Part shown: piece after piece, positions 46,891 to 58,904 of the stretch
Numbering within the stretch: the first letter of the stretch is position 1
Layout: each line of letters starts with the position of its first letter
Source: Meconema thalassinum
Lineage: Eukaryota > Arthropoda > Insecta > Orthoptera > Tettigoniidae
Assembly: GCA_946902985.2 (NCBI GenBank)
Contig: OX336399.1
Span: 157,728,411-157,792,410 of the forward strand
Direction of reading: 5' to 3'
DNA length: 64,000 nucleotides
The notes under the pieces: generated by a model
What the model was told of the DNA's origin: nothing
Databases searched by the model: none
What the model saw: only the letters and a program-made list of their open reading frames with translations
Position numbers and translations under genes: made by a program

Positions 46891-46961
46891 TACTTTATCA
46901 AGTGCCTCACCATGAATCTCCCTGACTAAATATTTATTACTCTAATCTTCGGTCCATGCCC

Positions 46962-47112
46962 AAGGTTGCAGGTTGGCATTTGAGGGTGCGCAAATGCGAG
47001 GGAGCCGTGTCAGTACATTTACTGGCACGTTAAAGATCCCCTTCGGGGCAAAATTTCGGCACCCCAGCGTCTCTAAAAGCCAGGGTAGTTAAAAGGGACG
47101 TAAAACCAATAA
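46962..47112 (+). mobile_element. Headless copy of the GGCGTGGCGCAGCGG SINE
   Basis: Body match to 39625-39775: GGCATTTGAGGGTGC, ACTGGCACGTTAAAGATCCC and GCGTCTCTAAAAGCC. Confidence 0.6.
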
Positions 47113-47331
47113 CATTATTAATCTTCGGTCCGAAGGGGTCACGAGTTCAATTCTCTGCCCGAATGTGGGATAATCAGCTTGTTAAGTTCGCGGATAGCAT
47201 ATTGATGACGATTTCATGACTTCATCTTCATCGTGAGGAGCAATTCGCCGACATGCATTATATATGAAAACCTGCTCCAGATCTCCCCGGATATCTGCTT
47301 GATTTACCAGAAATCATGATTTCTATAAAAA

Positions 47332-48854
47332 ACAAGTAGTTCCGTGAAGAACTATACAGCCTATTTTCATATATCCTACTTATGTTAATTGCCACTATCA
47401 ACATACACAATTTCAGTTTGATTGCTGTAATAGATTCGTAGATATTGAGAACCGACTAAATATTTCGGATGGTCGCCATGTTGGATTTTATATATGTAGG
47501 TCCTAGAGTTATGTACTGTTACATGCAGATTATTGTGAACGTGTAGTATTCAAACTTCAATCGCATAATTAGGACACAAGAAAAAACAAGGAGATAATTT
47601 TTTTTTTTCACAGCTGCCATCTTGAGGTTACGGAAACAATTGAAATAAATTAGATGCCAGTGGATTAACATTCGGATAAAGATTTACTGTACCAAGTTTC
47701 ACTGCACGCGGATGGTTAAATTACGAGAAACGTCCATGTGAATATTTATAATTCGCGTCACCGCCATGTTGGATTTGTGTTCACCAGGTTATTTAAAGTC
47801 CTATAGGTGAACTTAAGTTCATAGCCCCTATGAACATAAAAAATGCAGTTTGATTGCTAAAATAGATTCGTAGATATTCAGTATCGTCTAAATATTTCGG
47901 ATGGTCGCCATGTTGGATTGTTAAATGTATAGGCCATAGAGTCATGTACCATTAAAGGAAAAGTATTGCGTAGGTTCATTATACAAACTTTCACTTCGAT
48001 CGCATGACTACATCACAAGAAATAAAAACTTAATTTTAAAATTCGCACTGCCGCCATCTTGAGGTTATGTAAACAATTGAACTAAATTAGATACCAGTGG
48101 ATTACAATGTGTATAAATATTTCCTGTACCAGGTTTCAGTACGCTTGGAACATTAAATCGCGAGAAAGGTCTATTTAAATTGTTCAAATTCGCTTGGCCG
48201 CCATGTTCGTTTTGTAGTAAACCGGTTTTTGAAAATCTTATAGATGGACTTCCAGTAGTGTCCTTTATCTCCGTACAAAATGTTAGGGAGATACCGCTAA
48301 TAGTTTCAGAGATATAGAATGCCGGTGAAATATTTCGCACATCCGCCATCTTGTGATTATGTAAACAATTGAATGAAGTTAGATGTCGGTGCATTACAAT
48401 GTATATAAACATATACTGTACCAAGTTTCATTGCGTTTGGTTGGCCAAATCGCGAGAAACGACTATTTAAAAGTCGCAAATTCGCTTGGCCGCCATGTTG
48501 GTTTTGTAGTTACCAGGTTTTCAAAAGTCACATAAGTGAACTTATAGTAGTTCCCTCTATCACCATGGAAAATGTCAGGGTAATATCGGTAATAGTTTCG
48601 GAGATATTGAATGCTGGTGAAATATTTCGCACAGCCGCCATGTTGGATTGGTGAGTCGTAACAAAATTTGAAGGGCACGGTCGAGGTCGCCGGGAATAGT
48701 GCTTTGAACTTTCCGAGTTTCATTGAAATCGCTCCGGCCGTTTAGATTTTATTAGGGGGGACACACACACGAATCACACACACACACACACACGCACACA
48801 CACACGGACAAAAGGTGATCTCATAAGCCTATTTTTTCAAAATTGAAAATAGGC
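47332..48854 (-). mobile_element. Helentron/HINE-like element (copy A2)
   Basis: Inverted relative to A1 and closely similar: 1523 bp against ~1521 bp for A1 without its small insertion. The right edge is the terminal AGCC arm with a local hairpin, then TATGAGATC and an AC-rich microsatellite. The interior repeats the CGCCATGTTGG / GAAATATTTCGCAC motifs at ~290 bp spacing. The left edge has the AGTTCCGTGAAGAACT hairpin. It is flanked by T-runs with no clear duplication. Confidence 0.65.
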
Positions 48855-48869
48855 TAAAAAAGTCCTTAA

Positions 48870-49790
48870 GATTTAAAAGAAAAAACGTTACGAGCCTTAC
48901 AGTAGTCGCATATGATGTGTAACATCTGACATAGAAGAAACCTCACGTGAAATGTTTGATACACCGGTATTTTATAATATTATTGGCACAAAATAATATT
49001 AATCTATTGTAAACGGGAGTGTTTTACAGATATTGTAGTTTATAATGCGGAACTCATTTTATTAGATGATTTGTAGCTTCCACCAGCACTAGCCTAAATA
49101 AAGAATACGATACGGATCAACTACATTAATAGACGCGACACCGCTCATAACCTTAAATTCCTTATAAATAGGCCAACTTGCGAGTAAATGCAATTTGCAC
49201 AGCAGTAGATCATGAAACGCTTGCCCAGTTCCCGGACCTCTTGATTCACAGACCAACACGTAATTTCATATGGATTCTGTTAAACAGAGCCATATTGATA
49301 TGATTAGCAGCAGAGTATCAAGAAGGCAGTGCGAGAACAATCAAGAAGGCAGTGCGAGAGGAGAAATATCAAGTAGGCAGTGAGGAGAAAAAAGAGAGTC
49401 TTGGAATTATGTATTATTACTGTGTAAATTTTAAAAAATGTGTGTTGATGAATGTCCAGGAGGGATACGATCCAGCTGGCAGTGCAATTTACACACTTCC
49501 GTCCGATTTTTCAAAATCACTCCCACAAAAATATTCAGCAACCGAGTGGAAAGATGTTACACATCAAAAACCCTAAGTCAATATTAATTTGTACTTTTTA
49601 CTGTGCCACATTGTGTGTGACCTTCCTCGGCGCAAATAATAATATGAATAGAAAAGCTAGATTTACAGTAGGCCTACATGAAAAATTTACCATAAAAGAA
49701 GGTTGTTCACGAAACTATTTATAAAAATTAATCATCTAAAAGCTTAACAACACATACACTAAAATTAAAAAAACAGATTTGTTACAAAAA
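48870..49790. other. No gene; short tandem repeat near 49318-49385
   Basis: Three diverged ~23-27 bp units contain ATCAAGAAGGCAGTG. Nothing else is recognised. Confidence 0.4.
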
Positions 49791-49796
49791 TATGTT

Positions 49797-50411
49797 TATG
49801 TTCGACTCTAACTATTATGTGTCAGAAAACTGTATCATAATGAGGCTCATTATGAAACAGTTTCTCCCACCAACCAGAGCTCAAGAAACAGATGTGTGAC
49901 CAATTAGATAAGGATACCTTCGCGCATGCGTTCAAAATCTAACATGCCTATATAAATTATCGAAATTGCACCGTCCATATGTTCGTGTAAATAAACTGAG
50001 GCAAGAAATGGCACTGTACCTTAATATCTCCAAAATCAATTTCTACACAGCACGTGGTTTTGAAACGACTTCGGTGAAAGTTTTACTGAATACTGGAGCA
50101 CAATCTGAGCATATGGCATTGAAGCACACAGAGCGCATGCGTCGGTTGTCCAGAGAGCTTGGGAAACAGAGATATACTACCCACCACAGCACCCGATCAC
50201 AACATTCTAGTGACTGAACAGATATTTATGAATATGTATGTTAAAACATATAATAAAGTTATAATTATCGTCGAACATAAACAGTCGTATGCAACTCGCC
50301 TATAATGGTAATTAAGACATTCGTATGGAAATTATAAAACTCGCATATGCTCGTTTCATAAAAATACTCGTGTCTTAATTATAGCCATTATAGGCTCTTT
50401 GCATAATGTAC
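49797..50411 (+). mobile_element. Hairpin-ended MITE-like element (copy C2)
   Basis: The left end has TTATGTTCGACTCTAACTAT and a stem-loop with arms AAAACTGTATCATAATGA and its complement. The right end has the inverted CGTCGAACATAA followed by a ~115 bp stem-loop (50281-50405) ending GCATAATGTAC. It is about 600 bp long with no coding potential I trust. Confidence 0.6.
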
Positions 50412-50469
50412 TATAAATAAAAGTGAAAGTCTGTATGTATGTATGTATGTATGTATGTATGTGGGTTGG

Positions 50470-52319
50470 TTCCGTATACAAATCTACACCGTTCCACCAA
50501 TCTCAACCATATTTTGCATACACATAGTTTAGGACCCAGAAGGAACCGCTGGCTACAAGAATTTTCGATAATCTTTCTCTTTCTTCTGATTTCGGTCCTT
50601 TTGTACTCCAGCAAAGGCTAATATAAAGTCATAAAATATATTCATGAAGGAATGGCAAGGCAGATAATTTCCATGGCAACATAGCTCAAGTCGAAACACG
50701 GCCGACTGGATGCGGGTTGCGATCTCCACTACCGGTAAAGAAAATGAGGCTCTTTACATGAACTCCCGTTAGTTACTCAACTGGTCACACAGCACTGTCA
50801 ATCCAGCATGGCATGAGTACTTTCAAATTACTAACTAAATAAAATCGTACGTGTTTCGTACCTACATGAACCTGAAGCTAATAGAACTGCAATACTTGCG
50901 ATGATATGGAATATTTCCACGCCGTGAGTGCAACATGATCTTACAATATAGACCGCGGACATGCCTCTTTTGTATTTAAGTAGTTGGCATCAGTGTTTAT
51001 ACATGCAATGGCAGCTATCAGTTTGAGCATAGCGATGCTAATTCAGCATAGCTTTTGCTAAGCAATTAAATAATCCAAGAGATGTCATTGTGGATGACGC
51101 GTGACCTGCTATCTAGTGGTGATTTAATAAAACATGGCAAAAGCTTATCAAATATTAGAAATCTTCGTATATCTATGACAAAATATAATATTATTACCTC
51201 GATGGTGAAGTCAGTCAGTTAATGTCGTGGTTAATGTTCTATGATCCTTGCGTGTACATCAATTGTCAACGAAGCATTTAGTGTAAGCTAAATCAAGCTC
51301 AACTAATCCTGTTACAACGTTCAATATTTGCGGAAGTTCATTATATAGATTTATATTTTTGAAGTTGAGGCAGATGACCTCGCTGTTTCGCCCCTTAAAA
51401 CATCAAAAGCTAACTAACACCTCTTACTGCGTTGTGGTTTCCCAATTCGCAGATAAATGGTTCTATTGTTATCATTTATATAATAATAATAGTTTTAATG
51501 CAGCCAATGACCAATGAAAATCAAACTAAGTTAGTTATTGAGGTTTCAAGGGGCGGAACTACGAGGTCATCTGCCCCTAAACTAAGTTATACATGAATCG
51601 TCAAGGCAACATTTTGTCAGTGACATTATGATAACATATTAGCTGTCACACGCCAAGTCACACATACAACATGCACATTCTTCCCATGGTTCATGGAATC
51701 GTCCCGTGTGGAAAATTCTATGGTGAAAACCATGGACTATGAGCCTCGTGGCAAGATGTCTCAGCTTATAGTTAGCTTCCTTCCATTCGTCTCGAATCAT
51801 GGCATTCGTGGTATCGAAATCGAGCCATATGTCATTCTTCTTCCTTTGGTGTTATTTTACCACCTCCTTGTACGCTGGTGTGGATTGTAGGAGAAATCGT
51901 AGAGAAAGATCAGTCAGCAGCATTGTTCTCCTGCTAAGCTTCGTATAGAAGTACTGTATACACAATGCACGGGCTGTTAGTCACTACAGGATTGCGTCAG
52001 GGAAGTCAATCTTCGTTTTCAGTATGACGCATGACTTCATAATTCACATATGACTGTAGCTGCATTTGGAGTGTAAAAGTCTTTTGCTTTCCTTTGTTTA
52101 TTAGGTCAACTTATGATTTAATTTCTAAAACTATTAAATAAAATATTTAAATACCGTATGTGCCCATGTGCCACGTGAGTTACACATCATATAATGCATA
52201 TAACCTTATAGTAAGTGCAATGGCAGTTTATTAAATACAGCAATGAGACAGATCCCAAACCCTTAAAGTGAATTAGGCTAATAACATCTTCGGCTGGGCA
52301 GAAATTTCCATTTAGCCTA
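50470..52319. other. No recognisable gene
   Basis: AT-rich sequence with short frames only. The GGGGCGGAACTACGAGG repeat end occurs at ~51548-51580 and an inverted relative at ~51370-51400. Confidence 0.4.
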
Positions 52320-53035
52320 TGGATTTAGGTGGTTAATTGTAGAGATCCCATAAATATGTTTATTGAAACACGAGTAACAATCGACAAAAAGCAAAGGCTG
52401 AAAAAGGAAGAAGTTTCACACAGCAAATTGAAACATCCAAAGAATTTATGAAGCCTACAGTAATGTTAAGTTCGTACACTAGAGTCCGCCACACACTCCC
52501 TCCGCAGTGACAGCGTCCAGGTATTTGCGAGGGAAGACAACCTTTCGACCCGATCTGGTAGGCCGTGGCTAAGGTGCACAAGGCTGTGTGCCTGTGTCTC
52601 CTGGAAGCGTACAGTCCTTGATGTGGAAAGCGATGGAATGTCCATAGCGGTTTCTTGTGACGTGTCCTCCACGTTGTCAGATGTTAGAATGAAGGCAGGT
52701 ATCAATCTGTCAATACTAATAGTTTGTTTGCCTGTTGACATATTAACGTCGAAGTGTTTGTCACTGCGAGACAGAACTGGGTATGGCCCATCACGTGTTG
52801 AAGCACAATTCATCACGTCAGGGTCACTAATATGGATTTAGGTGGTTAATTGTAGAGATCCCATAAATATATTTATTGAAACACGAGTAACAGCTTTTAC
52901 TTAGAAGAAAATAATGTAACAATCGACAAAAGTCAAAGACTAAAAAAGGAAGAAGTTTCACATAGTAAATTGAAACATCCAAAGAGTTTGTAAAGCCTAC
53001 AGTAATGTTCAGTTCGTACACTAGGGTCCGCTACA
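52320..53035 (-). mobile_element. Miniature Gypsy-type LTR element (internal deletion)
   Basis: LTR-like direct repeats at 52320-52493 (174 bp) and 52833-53035 (203 bp) start TGTGGCGGAC / TGTAGCGGAC on the minus strand and end ...CCTAAATCCA. The right one has ~26 bp extra. Next to the right-hand (5') LTR is AGTGACCCTGACGTGATG (52811-52828), like a tRNA-Trp-type primer site. Next to the left-hand (3') LTR is a purine tract, GCGGAGGGAG. The ~340 bp between them encodes only an integrase C-terminal piece with RDGPYPVLSRSDK and TISIDRLIPAF. It looks like a deletion derivative that kept the signals needed in cis. Confidence 0.7.
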
Positions 53036-53039
53036 AACC

Positions 53040-53314
53040 GTTTTAGAGGAATTAAAGGGAGTTGTTCAACACTGAGTTCATAACTATCAGTATCCACTTG
53101 TATAACAGTAAATAATTTCAAAACGGAACAATTTATCATTGTACAACAGTACAACTATAGGTCTACATGAACAACGAATACTGTATTTGACTGCTGCATG
53201 CTGACTTCAGAACAGCTGATTAACCTAAAAAAAACAATGAGTCATAATTTAGTGAAGGTTAACACACAGACGTTAATGGCAGCTACCATCAAGCACCTCT
53301 ATACCCATAATTCC
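53040..53314. other. No recognisable feature
   Basis: Short spacer between the miniature Gypsy element and the split SINE. Confidence 0.4.
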
Positions 53315-56300
53315 TTGGCAGTGTCCTGAGCTTGACATCGGAACGGGGAATACAACTGGGGAGGCGGTAGTAGCGCCTCGCCCAGGCGGCCTCATCTACA
53401 AAGCGAACAGGGAGCCTCATGAGGGATGGGACGAGATGGGAAGAATGGGAGGGAAGGAGGCGGCCCTGGCCTGACGGAAGGTACTGCCCCCGTAAATTGA
53501 ATTATATTGAGACCACGATGGCTGCATTGGCAAATATGAATAAAGTTATGGATGTCATAGTTGTGACGTGGATATTCATGACGTAGGCACGGATGACGTA
53601 GAATTCATGCAAGTAGGCTGGTTGAGCTGATATTCTTGGTGACGTCATGATTTTGTTCGAGAAAGATCTGAGATTTACGACGCAGTCGCAGGAAACAAGG
53701 TATTGTGCTAAGGAAGAAGTTACGCTATTGGAGGAGAGACTCGAACCAATGAACGATAGTTTGGAAGGAAGACGGAGATTGCTGAAACTACGATATTTGA
53801 TTGCTTATGGCATGCAGATTTGTGGAAAACTATTTTCAGTTAAGGCATTGATTTGGAATTTTGAAGAAATTAATTTTGAGTTTTTGAAATTTGAAAATCC
53901 GTCAAGTATAGCCAAAGTTAAAACTTCTAGCAATGACGGAGCAACAGGCTATGGAAGGGATGGATACGCCCCTTAAGAAGTTGATAAAAGGTCGTGCAGA
54001 GGATAGAGGAGCTCTCATATCTCTCATAACCGCATATCTGATATTCTGATAACGCATATATATTTCAGATGTCATAGAGTCATTGTCGAGTGAATAAGTG
54101 AAGCAAGTTGTCTTTAGCGTGTGGTTAAAGCCCGGCGCATCGAACGAACACGGAGCAGTTCCATTTTACGCTGTTCGAAACTAGGTGAAGTTGAAACGCT
54201 CACATTAACGTTTCTACCAGATAAGATATAAAGAGTTAACTTCTGCCTTTATTATAATTCAATTGGGCAGTACAACATTGAGGTGTGTAGAACATTTGAA
54301 CAATTTCACAGTTATACTTTGAAAGATATTGACACTTTAAGGCTGCAGACAAAAGTGATTTTCTCGCCACCTGAGAGGCACTTTTAAATTTCCACAGTAT
54401 ACACTACGGCTGACACGTGTTACAACCGTGATATTGGAGAATACGTTTGGTAATACAACGATACATTCTACTATGGAACATTATAATCTTGCAGTGCTTT
54501 CAATGATTATAACAGAAGTTGAGATGGAAGGCTAAGGCTTTAATGCAATTGGGACATATATCGATGGAGTGAAGTAACAGCATGGAACTTCGTTAATCGT
54601 CTTTCTACAAAAGCGAGCATGTAGTGAACATCCAACTACACTCATGCATCGTGAATCGATCGCTGAATTATATCAAATGACAGTGGAAATATCATCATAC
54701 TCCACGATTATGAATATTTCTGCGGAAATAACTGCAATAAACTTCATGGCGAATTACGACTGGAACTTCAGGGAACTTTCAAGAGAGGCCAGGGTGGACC
54801 CGGCTCATAAAGAAGAGTTTTGCCAGAAGGATGTCTTTCGTATACATGGAGCAGTGCAATTTCCGGAGAAGGAAGCAGTTCGATTCTCCGAGGAAGCTGA
54901 TTCCAGGTTCGAGGACGGAGCACATCTTCACGCTGGTGAAATGGAACCAACAGCAGTTTTCTTTGAAAACTTTCCTCTAGAACTTCAATCAACAGATAAG
55001 GTAGTCGTGAACGTTTCTTGTATTATTTGAGTCATGTAGCGATATCTGAGCAACCATTTTTCCCATTTTTTTTTTTTTTGTCCTATCTTTTGCCCCCATT
55101 TTCTTGATTAATATTTCTGTACTCAGTACACTTCGATGATTTATGCCTTTTTCTTCGTTTTATTGAGACATTGTTATGTCTTTGGCATAGTTAAATAATT
55201 TTGGATCAGTTGAGACTGATAATTTAGATTCTTTCAGTAATTTGCATATTTTTGTAGTCACGATTTGACTGTAAAGTTAACGATTTCTATGGCAGATTTG
55301 AATTCAGACAGCGTGTCATTTTATTAAAGTAATTCTATTCAGTAAATTACTTTGACCAATTTTCTGTCATCCTCAAGAAAGAAGAATGATTAAATGATTT
55401 TAGAGCGTTAAAATCTAATACGTTATCGACGATCTTTGAAATACTAGTCGTCTTATGAACATGATTGCAACATAGACATTTATCATTGCATTATAGACAA
55501 TTTTATGAAATATGAACTTTGATTACGATTTATTGAATACATTATAGTAATGAACATTTGATAGGAGTTTTTCCCAATTATAGATTGGAACAATAATGTT
55601 TGCATTCCACAGTCTAATTGTATTCTATTCGACTATTTATGCAGTTTAGATGAACTTTGATTGAAGATAGTATTTTTATACTGCGTTACTTTGAAGATAT
55701 TAATCTCAATTTTGATAGACCAGGGAGGAGTGTCTAATCGTATTTGCTATTAAATTTATTTGTGATTGGCAAATTTTTACTTCATATCGATTCATGAATG
55801 AAACCCACGAAGGTTAAATAATAACAGACATTAATACAATTGATGAATATAAGAATTTTTGAAGAGGAACAATGGATGTATAATCGTTAGTTCAGTGGAC
55901 CTGTAAAAGTCGCTGATGAGTAATGCCCTTGAATAATGAAGGAGGTTCCCACAGTAATAAATGAAGTTGTTGAATTTATGAGTGGAGGTTTTTGTATGTA
56001 ATTTGGAAGATTTTGATGCCATATATATGAAGATATATGATGAATTCTGGGCCTATTGTTGAGCAATTTTGTGCGTTTTGAGCGAAGTATTTTTCCGCTG
56101 AATGTATTGTCCTGGTTCTTTGAAAGTTATTCATGTGAAGATACTGTTAAAGTTAACAAGAGTGTTAAATAATTTGAGATGAAGATTTTGAATGGAGGTT
56201 ACCGTCACAAATAATTATAATTATTATTAAACCTTATTAAACCTGAATTTGACATTTAAATATAACTAACCTTCATTGGTCGATTATATCACCACGATTT

Positions 56301-57619
56301 GAGTAATTATCAACCGGATAAACGTGTGGTTTAATGTATTTCTTGTATAAATAATATAAACAATATAATATTGTAAATAATTATGTAAATATCTTTGTTA
56401 AACAATTTGAAATGAAAGGGATTAATAGAGGCGTGTATAAAATTTCCAATTGTCGTTTGACATTGTTATAAACAATTTATTATTGTTATAAATAATTGAT
56501 GAACTTTTGTTATTAACATTTGGAGTTTTGTTATTATACTCTAAACAACGCTAATTAAACAAGTGGATTGAACAATTAAACATGATTTAGGATTATTGGA
56601 GTATTCCACTGGTGTTTGAATGGAGCATTTAAAAGATTTGCGTGATAATATTTCAGTTGAGATGTGGACATTTAACGTGTTTTGAAAGGAGAGCTAAGCT
56701 CTGATGTAACTCGCTTATGCTAGGGTTGAACGGACAGGTGAGTCCACTTGACGATGCAGGTGCATTGCAGCTGGCCCGGAAAACTGTATGATAGAGGCCA
56801 AGGACGTTTACATAATAGCCTTGTGGCTATAAATAAAATGTGAAGTATATAAACACGCAAACCAATTGATATATGTGTCTCGTCCCAAATCCCGTTTCCA
56901 TTCCAAGTGCATTATTAATTACGTTATTTTGAGCTTGAGAAAGCTGAAACATTGTATGTAGAGTATACAAGTCCGACAGGAGGACATGGTTATGTGGTCG
57001 ATGGCTTCTGATTGCCACGTGGATTTTGTTGTTTCATTTTGTTAAATTCATTCTTTATGTGAAATAAATTATTGTGCAGTTTAAAGTTTCTCGTCTTCGT
57101 TTTGGTTCATTTTAAATATCATGGTGGAGGTTATTGTGAGGGCATACTTTAAGTGATCCAGTTGACAACCCAGTCCCCGAGATAAATTTAAGAGGTAAGT
57201 AAAGGTAAGTATGAACCCCCGTATATTTTGGTGTGTTCCACAATAATTTTCTTGTTAACTATTGTGCTCTAATCTCGATAGTATCTGTCAGTGCCATTTT
57301 CATTGATGTAGCTGTGCCGGTGCGATTGATTATTGGCAATCCGATTGAGGGGGCGGATATCTGACAGCCTACTATCCTTATAACGGGGACAGTACCATCC
57401 CGGCATTTGCCCAAAGACGAAGTGGAAAACCACGGAAAATCACTTCCAGGATAATTGAGGTGGGAATCGAACCCCCTCTACTCATTAGGACCACCCAAGG
57501 CTGAGTAGTCCCCGTTCCAGTCCTAATACCACTTTTCATTTCGTGGCTGAGCCAGGAATCGAACCTTGGACCTCCGGGATGGCAACTAAGCATGCTGACC
57601 ACTACACAACGGAGGCGAC
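53315..57619 (-). mobile_element. CCTCCGTAGCG SINE on the minus strand, split by a solo LTR
   Basis: The head is at 57619-57392, ending at the SINE's GGTACT-side GTAC (57392-57395). The rest of the body is at 53484-53315, with GTAC at 53481-53484. The 3' part lacks the A-rich tail. It is more diverged than the copies at 39.8-41 kb. Confidence 0.8.
53485..57391 (+). mobile_element. Solo LTR, 3.9 kb (copy 2)
   Basis: Starts TGCCCCCGTAA and ends AACGGGGACA, with GTAC duplicated on both sides. It aligns along its length with 41056-44946 with many substitutions and small indels, so the two insertions are not a recent duplication. A TATA-like TTGATAAAAGG lies ~496 bp in. A 128-codon frame (54644-55030) has only a partial, shifted counterpart in the first copy and is probably not a gene. 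Confidence 0.75.
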
Positions 57620-57671
57620 GCTACACCGAAACTAAGAAGTTTAAAACCTAGACTACTTCAGCAGAAAAATG

Positions 57672-57702
57672 GAACCCGAGCAACGCCGGGTACTTCAGCT
57701 AG
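57672..57702 (+). other. Helitron-type 3' terminus
   Basis: A GC-rich hairpin (ACCCG...CGGGT) is followed by a short spacer and terminal CTAG, then T. This is the usual form of Helitron 3' ends. Confidence 0.6.
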
Positions 57703-58033
57703 TGTACTATAAATGCGAAAGAAAGAAATCTTGATATAAATCCAGCTTGAGGAAGGAACAGTAATGTGTATGTTATGTGGACAAAAAGATGTTATATGTA
57801 TATTAAGGCTTTCATGTCCCGGATTACTATTCAAATAATTCATGGTTTTTTGGGCTAATGTCATGTGAAATTAAATTAAATACCACCAGACGTTTCGAAG
57901 GAACCTTGCCTCCTTTCTCAATGGAATTAAACAATGTGGCCTAAGAAAGTGAATCAATGAGATTACAAAGACAAGATGTTCAGTAAAGAACATATAGCCT
58001 ACTTTCTCCTAAATGCATGGGTATTGTTATAAC

Positions 58034-58827
58034 TAGAGCTATAAATATGTAACAAAAAGCACCAAAATATGTAGCAAAATATGTAAATTGGGCAAAATAT
58101 GTAATATCATATAATTAATATAAACTTAACATTTTGTCAGTTACAATACACTAATCACGCTTTATATTACATTTTGTAGCACAGTGAACAATTAAGTATT
58201 TTTCAATGTTCTTTGGAGTCATATTACATGAATATATCACACACATATTCAATAGAAACTTATTATTTTCATAACTCAAACCAAGTTAATTCATTAAATT
58301 TTGTAGCACTGTGAACTATTAAGTATTTTTCGATGTTCTCTGTGGTCAAAGAAAGGCGTTTGTCACTTAGGATGTTCTTATATGCAGAGAAAGATCTTTC
58401 AACATCACATGATGTAACTGGGGCAAATTTTAGGAGAGGAATTTTCGCTGGAGAAATGTCCTCGGGAGGATCAACGTCATCTCCATTTCGAATTCGGCAC
58501 ACACTGTGAAATGTTGAATAACCAGGATTTCTCTTCAACACTTTTTGCAATTCACTCAATACACTTGCACCAGTTTCCCCATGCACAGCACTTATCATCC
58601 TATCATCCTCGCAAATACCTGTCACTCAGAATTTCCTTAATCCCCTGTTGAGAGGACAGACAACAGCCCCACATTAAGTGTGAAACTTCAATTCAGCAAT
58701 TTATTTCATATAAAACAGGAAAACTCTGAAATATGTAATTTTATGTAATATCACTAAGAATATGTAGAATACCCACAAATATGAAAAAATATGTAAAATA
58801 TGTAATTAAATAGAAATACCAGCTCTA
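58034..58827 (-). mobile_element. hAT-type transposon, deletion derivative with 8 bp target duplication
   Basis: GTTATAAC flanks the element at 58026-58033 and 58828-58835, the 8 bp duplication expected for hAT. The ends are TAGAGCT and AGCTCTA. Subterminal DNA is full of AAATATGTA-type motifs, likely transposase-binding repeats. The minus-strand frame 58625-58269 (118 codons) encodes the hAT C-terminal dimerisation region: FAPVTSCDVERSFSAYKNIL and LTTENIEKYLIVHSAT. The rest of the transposase is gone, so the element cannot move on its own. Confidence 0.8.
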
Positions 58828-58904
58828 GTTATAACTCTTTGTCCTTTTCAAGGCGTATAATTGAATGTTGGCTGTAGTAACTTGTTGAAATACGACGTGT
58901 TATA

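Larger units (their letters stand above)
50407..57702 (+). mobile_element. Helitron-like segment carrying nested insertions
   Basis: The right end has a Helitron-type terminus: the hairpin ACCCGAGCAACGCCGGGT (57673-57691) then ACTTCAGCTAG ending at 57702. The left end starts with AT-rich sequence and a GTAT microsatellite (50431-50461), common just inside Helitron 5' ends. TGTACTATAAAT occurs at both edges (50407-50418 and 57703-57714). The left boundary is tentative. A miniature Gypsy element and a SINE with a solo LTR lie inside. No Rep/helicase is seen. Confidence 0.4.

Noticed and set aside
52620..52841. Plus-strand 72-codon frame at 52623-52841
   Set aside because: It is antisense to the recognisable integrase fragment of the miniature Gypsy element.
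42316..55030. Open frames of 94 and 128 codons inside the two solo LTRs
   Set aside because: Similar DNA, but the frames are not kept open over the same stretch in both copies, so coding is unlikely.
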